A stretch of DNA of 64,000 bases, from contig NZ_JALKCG010000004.1 of the NCBI RefSeq assembly GCF_023016525.1, positions 124,001-188,000 of the forward strand, written 5' to 3'. The position numbers and the translations under genes were made by a program. The notes under the pieces were generated by a model that worked only from the letters and a program-made list of their open reading frames with translations, ran no database searches and was not told where the DNA came from. Source of the stretch: Ancylobacter koreensis (GTDB taxonomy: Bacteria; Pseudomonadota; Alphaproteobacteria; Rhizobiales; Xanthobacteraceae). The stretch's first letter is position 1. Each line of letters begins with the position of its first letter. Below, in pieces: positions 19,739-28,715 of the stretch.

Positions 19739-21733
19739 TCAGTTCTTCCCGATCACCTCGACATTGAGCTCATCGACGATGCCGAGCGCGTCCGCGCCGG
19801 TCAGCGCCTCCACGATGGCGAGCATCGGCAGCGGGCCGGCGCGCGGGGTGATGCGCAGCGCCAGCGTGCTGCCGGGGTGCTGCACGAAGTCCACGAAGGC
19901 CTGCACCGCCGGGCCGAGCTCCGGCCGGTCGGTCACGGCCTGCGCCAGCAGCAGGTCGGCGAAGCCGGCGATGAGCTGGCGGATGTCGTCGGCGGACATG
20001 CCCTGCTCCTTCGCCGCATCGTCCAGCTTCTCCTGATAGAGCCCGGAATCGGTGACGGTGATGTCGAGTCCGGCGAGGTTGACGTGCCCGATGCCGGCCA
20101 TCGCCTCGTCCGGCTCGGTCGAGAACACGGAATCGTCCACCTCGCTCAGCGACAGCTTCGCCGTCACCGAGAAGGCGTCGGAGACCTCGACATAGAAGGG
20201 GTCGAGCGTCGCCGTGCCGGCCGCCTCGTTCCACGCCGCGCCGATATCGGCGGCGATGCTGGCGCGCCCGACCTGCCCGGGCACCAGCGCGAAGGCGCTC
20301 TGGTTCGGATCGACCGCGCCGGTCGGGCCGGTCATGCGCAGGCTGGCGGAGAGGCGGGTGGGCAGGGCGTCCGGCTCGCCGGTCCAGGAGAGTGCCAGCC
20401 GGTCGATGCTCACCGGCTCGCCCGACCCGGTCGGCCCCTCGGCGCCGTCGAGCTCGATCGTGCCGACGAGGCCGAACAGCGACGCCGGCCATTCCAGCAA
20501 TGCGTCCGGCTCATGGGTGATCTGCGCGGCAAGCGTCAGTGCCGCGCCGGGGCGCAGCCCGCCGACCGCAAGCCGGTCGAGGCGGAAGGGGGCGCCGCCG
20601 GGCTCGGTGCCCTTCAGCTTCTCCAGGGTGAGCGTGTCGAGCCGGCCCTCGTCGAAGGGGCCCGCCTTGAGCGTCGCCAGCGTCGCGGTGCCGCCGTCCG
20701 GCATCGCCCCGCGCAGCCCTTCGAAGGTTGCGGAGCCGACGCGCAGCCCGCCGTCATAGATACTCGCCAGCGCTTCCATCAGCCGGGCCGCGTCGGCGGG
20801 CGGCAGCTTCTCGCCGCGCGCCGCCAGCGCCTGCATCTGCCGGCCGAGGGCGAAGAGTTCCTCGGCGGGAATGGCCGAGGGGCGGATGGCGACGTCGCGC
20901 AGCTCCAGCCTCTCCCAGCTCTGCTTCAGCCCGTCGCCGGCGGCGATGTCGTAGCCCGCCACGGTGACGGCGCCATAGAGGGTGCGGAACTGCGTCGCCG
21001 CTTCGCGGCGCTCGGGATCGAGCAGGATCAAGAGGGCGGAGAGGTCGACCTCTTCGGCCAGAATATCGCCCACGGAGCCGCTGCCGGCATAGCGCGGCGC
21101 GCCGCCCACGGTGAAGCGCGAGGGCGCGACGGAGGCCCGCGCGAAGCGGCCATCCTTCAGCATTTCGAAGGTCGCGGCGCCGTGCATCACCTCGGTTTCG
21201 ATACGCTGGTCGCCCGTGCCGCTGGTGGTCCTCACCGTCGAGCCGGGGATGGATACGCGGTCGGTCGTGACCTTCTCGAAGACGTCCATCGCCACCTGCC
21301 ACGGCGTGCCCGGCGCGGGCTCGGTGGCGGGAATCTCGACGGCCGCAAGCTCGATGCGCGGGGCGCGGTAGCTCGCCTCGACCGCCGGGGCGAGCGGCAG
21401 CGGCCCATCGAAGGCGATGCCCTCGATGGCCACGTCATGGGCGAAGATGCGGGTAGGGGAGGGACGCTCGACCCCGTCGGCCACGAAGGAGGCGATCTTC
21501 AGGGTGCCCTGGCCGGGCGCGGAGAGCGAGAGATCGTGCAGCTCGAAGCGGCCGGCGATCACGTCATAGGAGACGGTGCCCGCCTGTGCATCGACGCCGC
21601 CTGCCTTGAGATTGGCCAAAACGGCGTCGACATGGCTTCGGGCGAGGTGGGCGACGAAGGCGGTGAACCCGAGATAACCGCCCACGCCGGCGACGAGGAG
21701 GGCGACGAAAGCGACAACGAATGTCTTGCGCAT
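19739..21733 (-). CDS. Membrane-anchored AsmA-like protein of unknown function
   Basis: A 664-residue protein that I cannot assign to a named family. After MRKT there is one hydrophobic helix (FVVAFVALLVAGVGGYLGFTAFV), then a long, almost purely periplasmic region of alternating beta-strand-like repeats (KAGGVDAQAGTVSYDVIAGRFELHDLSL; SFVADGVERPSPTRIFAHDVAIEG), the style of AsmA/YdgA-type lipid or envelope proteins. It has no cysteine-rich or catalytic motif. ATG 21733 is chosen because it opens directly on the anchor helix. It is transcribed divergently from maeB across about 165 bases. A much larger AsmA-type protein is at 55734. Confidence 0.7.
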   Translation of the reverse strand: MRKTFVVAFVALLVAGVGGYLGFTAFVAHLARSHVDAVLANLKAGGVDAQAGTVSYDVIAGRFELHDLSLSAPGQGTLKIASFVADGVERPSPTRIFAHDVAIEGIAFDGPLPLAPAVEASYRAPRIELAAVEIPATEPAPGTPWQVAMDVFEKVTTDRVSIPGSTVRTTSGTGDQRIETEVMHGAATFEMLKDGRFARASVAPSRFTVGGAPRYAGSGSVGDILAEEVDLSALLILLDPERREAATQFRTLYGAVTVAGYDIAAGDGLKQSWERLELRDVAIRPSAIPAEELFALGRQMQALAARGEKLPPADAARLMEALASIYDGGLRVGSATFEGLRGAMPDGGTATLATLKAGPFDEGRLDTLTLEKLKGTEPGGAPFRLDRLAVGGLRPGAALTLAAQITHEPDALLEWPASLFGLVGTIELDGAEGPTGSGEPVSIDRLALSWTGEPDALPTRLSASLRMTGPTGAVDPNQSAFALVPGQVGRASIAADIGAAWNEAAGTATLDPFYVEVSDAFSVTAKLSLSEVDDSVFSTEPDEAMAGIGHVNLAGLDITVTDSGLYQEKLDDAAKEQGMSADDIRQLIAGFADLLLAQAVTDRPELGPAVQAFVDFVQHPGSTLALRITPRAGPLPMLAIVEALTGADALGIVDELNVEVIGKN

Positions 21734-21899
21734 GCGGCAGGAACCTGAGAGGGACGCGCGGGGCGCGCTCGCGGCCGCCGCAACTTGCCGCGCACGATAA
21801 ACCAACCGTCGAAAGGCGGGCATTACATTTTGGGAGAGACGTTGTACGGCGCGGCAGAATCCCTATGCTCCGCCGCCACGTCCGGGGGAAGGAAACGTC

Positions 21900-24179
<2,280 letters not shown>

Positions 24180-24200
24180 GTCTCCCGCCGCAGGGCAGGT

Positions 24201-24256
24201 GCGCGCTGACGGCGCGCGCTTGACGTGGGAAGGCGCGCGCTGACGGGCGCGCGCTT
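24201..24256. repeat. Two adjacent GC hairpins after maeB
   Basis: The sequence GCGCGCTGACGGCGCGCGCTT at 24201 and the near copy GCGCGCTGACGGGCGCGCGC at 24235 form two similar hairpins about 34 bases apart, beginning 22 bases after the maeB stop. They probably mark the transcript end, although no T-run follows. Confidence 0.55.
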
Positions 24257-24340
24257 CCGGTCTATGATGGTCCTCATGTACCGGCAGGCGCAGCGGCGAA
24301 ACGCTCGCGCCGCCGGTACGGTTCGCCACAGGAGCCCTCC

Positions 24341-24661
24341 ATGCTTGCCCGCCTTTCCCTCGCGGTGCTGATCGCGGCCGGTGCCGCTCTCGGCACGCCG
24401 GTTGCCCCCGCGCGGGCCAACGATACGGCCGCCGGCGCCCTGATCGGCGGGGCGACCGGCGCGCTCATCGGCGGCGCGGTTTCGGGCACGGCCGGCGGCG
24501 CGGTGGCCGGCGCCGTGGTCGGCGGCACCGCCGGAGCGATCATCGGCAACCAGAGCGATAAGAAAAAGAAGAAGGGCTCGTACTATTTCTGGTCCGGCGG
24601 CAAATGCTTCTACCGCTACCCCAACGGGCAGGTGGTGAAGGTCAGCAAGAGCTATTGCTGA
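24341..24661 (+). CDS. Small exported glycine-zipper protein with conserved Cys tail
   Basis: A 106-residue protein. A signal peptide (LARLSLAVLIAAGAALGTPVAPARA) is followed by a glycine-zipper segment (AAGALIGGATGALIGGAVSG ... AGAIIG), a lysine patch (KKKKK) and a C-terminal motif YYF-x2-G-x2-C-x3-YPNGQVVKV-x4-YC. The glycine zipper suggests membrane insertion or oligomerisation in the envelope. The two cysteines 20 residues apart could form a disulphide. The next gene is a paralogue with the same layout. Function unknown. Confidence 0.75.
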   Translation: MLARLSLAVLIAAGAALGTPVAPARANDTAAGALIGGATGALIGGAVSGTAGGAVAGAVVGGTAGAIIGNQSDKKKKKGSYYFWSGGKCFYRYPNGQVVKVSKSYC

Positions 24662-24861
24662 CGAAGAGCAACTGAACGAAGAGCGCCGACGGGCGCTGCT
24701 GGCCCGGCGGGCGTCCGGCGGGCCTTGGCGGGGCGGGTTGTCCCCATAGCGGCGGCCGTGCGGGCCGCTCGCATGTCCCGCGCCCCTCAATCGCTGCCAT
24801 TCACATCCACCGGCCTCGCGCGACGCGGCCGGGCGCCATTCCGATCCCGGAGAACCGATCC

Positions 24862-25179
24862 ATGAAGACCCGCCTGACCCTCGCGGCCGCCCTGCTCGCC
24901 ACGCTCCTGCTGTGGCCCACCCCGCCGGCCGGGGCGCAGAGCAGCGCGGCGCGCGGCGCCGTCATCGGCGGTGTGGCGGGCGCGGCGGTGGGCGGCGCGG
25001 TGACGGGCACCGGGCGCGGCGCGGCGGTGGGAGCGGCGGTCGGCGCCGGCACCGGCGCGGCCATCGGCGCCAACCGCAGTCGGGCCCGCGCCTATTACTT
25101 CCGGCGCGGCAACCGCTGCTATCTGCGCCAGCGCAACGGTCGCGTGGTACGGGTCGACCGCCGCCATTGCTGGCGCTGA
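24862..25179 (+). CDS. Small exported glycine-zipper protein, paralogue of the preceding gene
   Basis: A 105-residue protein with a signal peptide (KTRLTLAAALLATLLLWPTPPAGAQ), a glycine zipper (GAVIGGVAGAAVGGAVTG ... GTGAAIG) and a C-terminal motif YYF-x2-G-x2-CYLRQRNGRVVRV-x4-HC. The tail aligns with the upstream paralogue, sharing YYFxxGxxC, NGxVVxV and a final Cys, but it is arginine-rich where the other is lysine-rich. The 200 bases between the genes hold nothing I can identify. The likely location is the periplasm or outer envelope; function is unknown. Confidence 0.75.
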   Translation: MKTRLTLAAALLATLLLWPTPPAGAQSSAARGAVIGGVAGAAVGGAVTGTGRGAAVGAAVGAGTGAAIGANRSRARAYYFRRGNRCYLRQRNGRVVRVDRRHCWR

Positions 25180-25426
25180 ACCCGGCATTTCGGTCACCTG
25201 CATATGACCTAGGGTAAGTTTTCGCCGGATTGTCGCTTTACGCCGGAATTGTGGCCGAATTTGCCGTGGAATTGACACATTCCTGACCAAGCTGTGGGCA
25301 GCACGCGTTTGCCGGATGACGGGGCTGCTTTTTCGCGTAGCAGCCTTTATTCCCAGAACTCGGCTGCAAATCGGCGGGTCCGCAGCGGCGCGCTGGCTGT
25401 CACACAGGTCTCGAAGGTTCTTTCTA

Positions 25427-25639
25427 ATGGCAGATACCGGCACGGTTAAGTGGTTCAACGAGCAGAAGGGCTACGGCTTCATCCAGCCCGACAATGGCGG
25501 CAAGGACGTCTTCGTCCACATCAGCGCGGTCCAGCGTTCCGGTCTCCAGGGCCTGCGCGACGGTGACAAGGTTTCCTTCGAACTCCAGACCGATCAGCGG
25601 TCCGGCAAGACCTCGGCAGTCGATCTGCGTCCTCTCTGA
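25427..25639 (+). CDS. Cold-shock domain protein (CspA family)
   Basis: A 70-residue single-domain OB-fold protein that binds single-stranded RNA and DNA. RNP1 (KGYGFIQ) and RNP2 (DVFVHIS) are intact, and the length is typical. The start ATG 25427 gives MADTGTVKWFNEQKG; longer frames run into the leader. The roughly 245-base region upstream contains a TTGACA at 25272-25277 but only a poor -10 (TGGGCA), so the promoter is unproven. A near-identical second copy lies 290 bases downstream, with a strong hairpin between them. Confidence 0.95.
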   Translation: MADTGTVKWFNEQKGYGFIQPDNGGKDVFVHISAVQRSGLQGLRDGDKVSFELQTDQRSGKTSAVDLRPL

Positions 25640-25690
25640 CGCCAACGGAGACTGCATTTGCGGACTGTTCTGTCCGTTTAGATTGAATAC

Positions 25691-25723
25691 AATGTCGTCG
25701 TTCCTTGACGGAACGGCGACATT
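25691..25723 (+). terminator. 14-bp-stem hairpin between the two cold-shock genes
   Basis: The arm AATGTCGTCGTTCC (25691-25704) pairs with GGAACGGCGACATT (25710-25723) over a five-base loop ttgac. All pairs are Watson-Crick except one T-G. It is followed by TCT. It lies 51 bases behind the first csp stop and probably ends that transcript. A second small inverted repeat (AGTCT-cgcgcgc-AGACT, 25784-25800) precedes the next csp gene. Confidence 0.7.
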
Positions 25724-25929
25724 TCTGCTGGGCGCGCCTCACATATGGCTGCGCCGCCCCTTGCAAAGACGGCCATTCGCGCTAGTCTCGCGCGCAGACT
25801 TTGGCTGGACTCTGGGCCGTTTCACCTTGCCACGCGGGGTGCACGTTCAGCACTTCTTCCAAATTCGACCCAGCGGCAGGGGCCTGGCTCCAGCTGACAT
25901 TCGCAACCTCGATACGTGAGACTACCCTT

Positions 25930-26145
25930 ATGTCTACCCAGACCGGCACCGTGAAGTGGTTCAACGATCAGAAGGGCTACGGCTTCATTCAGCCTGATGG
26001 CGCGGGCAAGGACGTGTTCGTCCATATCAGCGCGGTTCAGCGTTCGGGCCTTCAGGGCCTGCGCGACGGCGAGAAGGTGTCCTTCGAGCTGCAGACCGAT
26101 CAGCGCTCGGGCAAGACCTCCGCGGTCAACCTGCGCGTCGGCTGA
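25930..26145 (+). CDS. Cold-shock domain protein (CspA family), second copy
   Basis: A 71-residue cold-shock protein, nearly identical to the copy at 25427. It has KGYGFIQ (RNP1) and DVFVHIS (RNP2), and the stretch from HISAVQRSGLQGLRDG onwards is shared almost exactly. The two genes are tandem duplicates, each with its own leader, so they are probably separately regulated. The start ATG 25930 gives MSTQTGTVKWFNDQ. An intrinsic terminator lies about 60 bases after the stop. Confidence 0.95.
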   Translation: MSTQTGTVKWFNDQKGYGFIQPDGAGKDVFVHISAVQRSGLQGLRDGEKVSFELQTDQRSGKTSAVNLRVG

Positions 26146-26203
26146 GGCCGACAGACGGGACGCCGCCGGCCCGCAGCCGCCGGCGTTTCGCCACAAATGA
26201 GGA

Positions 26204-26235
26204 AAGCCGCTGGTCCCGCCGGGCCGGCGGCTTTT
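26204..26235 (+). terminator. Intrinsic terminator after the second cold-shock gene
   Basis: AAGCCGC-tgg ... ccg-GCGGCTTTTT forms a GC stem followed by five T residues, located 59 bases after the csp stop. It also separates the csp genes from the convergent acetyltransferase gene. Confidence 0.75.
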
Positions 26236-26298
26236 TCATGTGTGCTCACGGGCGCCTCGGGGTGCCATGCCGGGCGGGACTGGTATGAGGCGCGTGCC

Positions 26299-26880
26299 TC
26301 AGCCGGCCTGTACGGCGGGCCCGCGCGGGCGCTCCAGCAGCACCACCGGCCGGCCGCCATAGAGCCCTTCGGTGAGCCGGACGAAGCCCAGCTTGCCGGC
26401 GACGTGCAGCGAGGCGGCATGGTCCGGCTCGATCATGCAGGTGAAGCTCGTGCCGCGCCCGTGCGCGTCGCCCCAGCCGAGCGCGGCCCGCATCGCCTCT
26501 TCGGCCAGCCCCTTGCCCTGCGCGGCGGCCACCAGCGCCCAGCCGGCTTCCATCGTGCCCTCGATGGAGGGAATGAGCGTGCGCTTCATGTCGTGGAAGC
26601 CGGCCTCGCCGATGAGATGCCCGCTCTCGCGTTCCTCGATGACGAAGAAGCCGAAGCCGAGATGGTGCCAGAGGCCGATCTGCCGCAGGAAGCGCACCCA
26701 TGCCGCCTCGCGCGACAGCGGCTGCCCGCCGATGAAGCGCGTCACCTCAGGCTCCGCCCACATCCGCGCATAGGCGTCGAAATCCTCCAGCCGGTAGGGG
26801 CGCAGGAGGAGGCGAGGGGTCTCAAGGGTGGGGATGAGCGCGGCGGGATCGAGGGGGGCGGGATCGAGGGGGGCGTTCAT
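26299..26880 (-). CDS. GNAT family N-acetyltransferase (RimJ/RimL type)
   Basis: A 193-residue acetyltransferase of the RimJ/RimL subgroup. The pattern LETPRLLLRPYRLEDFDAYARMWAEPEVTRFIGG is the typical start, and the acetyl-CoA site is seen as AAAQGKGLAEEAMRAALGW (Q/R-x-x-G-x-A). A later IEPDHAASLHVAGKLGF is the usual last helix-strand pair. The start at 26880 (MNAPLDPAPLDPAA) adds a short proline-rich tail; the domain itself begins about 15 residues later. The substrate, whether protein N-terminus or small amine, is unknown. It is transcribed toward the csp genes. Confidence 0.88.
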   Translation of the reverse strand: MNAPLDPAPLDPAALIPTLETPRLLLRPYRLEDFDAYARMWAEPEVTRFIGGQPLSREAAWVRFLRQIGLWHHLGFGFFVIEERESGHLIGEAGFHDMKRTLIPSIEGTMEAGWALVAAAQGKGLAEEAMRAALGWGDAHGRGTSFTCMIEPDHAASLHVAGKLGFVRLTEGLYGGRPVVLLERPRGPAVQAG

Positions 26881-27034
26881 GGGAAGGACGCGACGTTCGA
26901 GGGCGGGCTCGGCTACCTTCTCGATATCGCGCCCAGGGCCTCGTGCGCAACGTACCGTTGCGGCAGGTTGCCCCGCCGGGGGGAAGCGCGGAGGCACAGG
27001 GATGGCCGACCTGCGGCCGGCCCGGCGTCGCGCC

Positions 27035-27439
27035 TCAGGCGGCGCGACCGTCATAGGCGACAGGGGAAAGCGTGGCCGGGTCGATGCCCGACAGCGTGCG
27101 CACATTGATCGCGACGGTCGGCGTGCCGTCCGGGGCCGGTGCCCGGGCGAAGCTCTCCACGCCGCAATCGGCGCAGAACATGTGGCTGATGACGTGACGG
27201 TTGAAGCGGTATTCGCGCAGTTTCGCCTCGCCCGCTTCCAGTTCGAAGGCGCTTTCCGGCGCGAAGGCGAGGATCAGCCCCTTGCTGGCGCAGAGCGAGC
27301 AGTTGCAGGCGATGGTATGCGACAGGTCGAGGCTGACCGTGTAGCGCACGGCGCCGCAATGGCAGCCGCCGGAAAGCCGGCGGGCGGCGCCGCCGGAAAT
27401 GTCGTCCGCATGGCTGTCGCCCGTGTGGGTGTCGGACAT
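27035..27439 (-). CDS. GFA family protein (glutathione-dependent formaldehyde-activating-like, CENP-V fold)
   Basis: A 134-residue zinc protein of the GFA/CENP-V family. The metal cysteines appear in the expected order: GGCHCGAVRY, ACNCSLCASKG and FCADCGVESFARAP. Relatives include Gfa, which was proposed to speed S-hydroxymethylglutathione formation, but most members have no proven substrate. The gene lies just beyond the terminator that ends the nrdJ-linked transcript and is followed by 154 bases before the acetyltransferase start. Confidence 0.9.
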   Translation of the reverse strand: MSDTHTGDSHADDISGGAARRLSGGCHCGAVRYTVSLDLSHTIACNCSLCASKGLILAFAPESAFELEAGEAKLREYRFNRHVISHMFCADCGVESFARAPAPDGTPTVAINVRTLSGIDPATLSPVAYDGRAA

Positions 27440-27490
27440 GGTTCCCTCCCGTTTCTGATTGCCCGAGCGTCATGTCGCGCGCCCGAAATG

Positions 27491-27516
27491 AAAACGGCCG
27501 GGCAAGCCCGGCCGTT
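27491..27516 (-). terminator. Strong hairpin, probable original nrdJ terminator
   Basis: On the minus strand AACGGCCGGG-cttg-CCCGGCCGTT is a perfect 10-bp stem with a four-base loop followed by TTC. It lies 24 bases beyond the stop codon of the displaced nrdJ 3'-end copy (27541), the position expected for the native nrdJ terminator. It now closes the transcript that includes the two inserted genes. Confidence 0.8.
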
Positions 27517-27540
27517 CTGCTGTTCTATCCTATCAGGCGC

Positions 27541-27648
27541 TCACGAGCACCCCGTCGTCGATCCGCAGGTCTCGCACTTCAGGCAGGTGCCGTTGCGCAC
27601 CATGGTGAAGTTCTGGCACTCGGGGCAGGCCTCGCCTTCATAGCCCTT
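27541..27648 (-). pseudogene. Displaced 3'-end copy of nrdJ (last 35 codons and stop)
   Basis: Read on the minus strand this segment encodes [11 protein letters not shown] ... GSTTGCS and a TGA, exactly the final 35 residues of NrdJ. It has no start and is cut off from the rest of the gene by two unrelated genes. It differs from the working nrdJ end by two silent base changes and in the last serine codon (TCG here, AGC in the intact gene). The repeat 27547-27650 matches 28722-28825 over 104 bp. It is best read as the ancestral gene end left behind after an insertion. Confidence 0.93.
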
Positions 27649-27650
27649 GG
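27547..27650. repeat. 104-bp direct repeat, distal copy
   Basis: It matches 28722-28825 with two mismatches (C/T at 27556 and G/A at 27591, both silent in the NrdJ frame). Identity ends abruptly at both sides: after CCTTGG here comes ggcagtg, while in the other copy it is cgcgagc. Confidence 0.95.
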
Positions 27651-27660
27651 GGCAGTGCTC

Positions 27661-28059
27661 TCAGGCCACCTCAGGGAACTCTTGAAGAGTAACTCGATCC
27701 TCTCGCGCTATAGCTCCAGCTTGTTCATATGCGCGACCGCGCTCATTGTTCTTAAATAAATCGTCACCTAATTCACGTGCAGCCTTTTGAATTACGTTCA
27801 TCAACGAAAGAAATTCTTTGGAATTATTGTGGTTGATCGAGCGGTGCCGAATATAGAAATTTCGGAAGCCCTTTATCTTGAAGCCGATTAGCTGGCGATC
27901 ATCCATGTCGAGGATGAGTGTGAGTAGATCGTCGACACGCCTGTATACGCATGGAACGTCCTTCCGGACGTACTCCACGCTATCTGCTTCTTCGAAATAG
28001 ATTGCGGTAGGCACGTACGCGTTCATTTGCCAATGATCACCCAATTTGTCGTATACCAT
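27661..28059 (-). CDS. Unknown protein B of the nrdJ-linked insertion
   Basis: A protein of 132 residues that I do not recognise. ATG 28059 is preferred because GTGAGG lies six bases upstream; a GTG at 28071, overlapping the stop of gene A, would add four residues. The N-terminal half (YVPTAIYFEEADSVEYVRKD) leads to a compact strand-like stretch VDDLLTLILDMDDRQLIGFKIKG-FRNFY, which faintly resembles small DUF2283-type folds, but I would not assign it. The C-terminal half is charged and helical (NVIQKAARELGDDLFKNNERGRAYEQ). There is no signal peptide or membrane segment. It lies 8 bases behind gene A and 10 bases before the displaced nrdJ end. Codon use is AT-rich. A partner (for example antitoxin) role would be speculation. 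Confidence 0.7.
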   Translation of the reverse strand: MVYDKLGDHWQMNAYVPTAIYFEEADSVEYVRKDVPCVYRRVDDLLTLILDMDDRQLIGFKIKGFRNFYIRHRSINHNNSKEFLSLMNVIQKAARELGDDLFKNNERGRAYEQAGAIAREDRVTLQEFPEVA

Positions 28060-28067
28060 GGCAAACC

Positions 28068-28700
28068 TCACCAGAGGCGTTTGCGATATCGGTCTCTATG
28101 TTGAACCGGCAGATGAGGGTCTGTCGGATCCGCCTCCACAACTTCCCAGTGTGTCACCACACCTTTCGTTGCGCCTTCTCCGAACCCACATAGGCCGATA
28201 TCGGATTTTACCGGATGATCAAGGCGGACATAAGTTACGAAAACTAGATCAGCGGGAAACGGCTGAGGCTTTGCGACGCACACCATATCGTGTGTCGCCC
28301 GAAAATAAAGCGCAGGTTTGGAAACATACGCCACGACGTTGAAGCCGGTGTCATCGTCCGCCATCGGACGCTTTAGACCCCGGAAGCAAGCCGTGGCATC
28401 ACGAAGCGTAACCAACCTTTTCCCGCTGAATTCCCCCGTCCATCGGGAGATATTGGGAACTGGCGGTGTTTCGCCAAAAATCATGCTCCACGCGTCAAGA
28501 ATTGGCTGACGACGCCGCGCCGCGAGCGATTTCTCGATGTCCCGCTTGGAAAAGCGATAGAAAACCGATTGATCGGGGGCTAAGGCCCATCTCGCGAGAA
28601 CGAGCGACCGGAAATCAAGCCACTCCGACGGCGGACTGGCTCCGCCGTCGATGACTGAGAAGCGCTTCGTTGGCATGGATTCCATCGGGCGCTCTACCAT
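28068..28700 (-). CDS. Unknown protein A of the nrdJ-linked insertion
   Basis: A protein of 210 residues without a family I recognise. ATG 28700 has GGGGA four bases upstream and starts only 15 bases behind the nrdJ stop, so it should be transcribed with nrdJ. Segments of note are FRSLVLARWALAPDQSVFYRFSKRDIEKSLAARRRQ (helical, basic), SRWTGEFSGKRLVTLRDATACF, a beta-rich middle (GFNVVAYVSKPALYFRATHDMVCV) and a sharply defined C-terminus VTHWEVVEADPTDPHLPV-x4-RYRKRLW rich in His, Asp and Arg. The tail could hold an active site, but this is a guess. There is no transmembrane helix or signal. It is followed by gene B in the same unit. Confidence 0.72.
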   Translation of the reverse strand: MVERPMESMPTKRFSVIDGGASPPSEWLDFRSLVLARWALAPDQSVFYRFSKRDIEKSLAARRRQPILDAWSMIFGETPPVPNISRWTGEFSGKRLVTLRDATACFRGLKRPMADDDTGFNVVAYVSKPALYFRATHDMVCVAKPQPFPADLVFVTYVRLDHPVKSDIGLCGFGEGATKGVVTHWEVVEADPTDPHLPVQHRDRYRKRLW

Positions 28701-28715
28701 TATTCCCCACTATCC

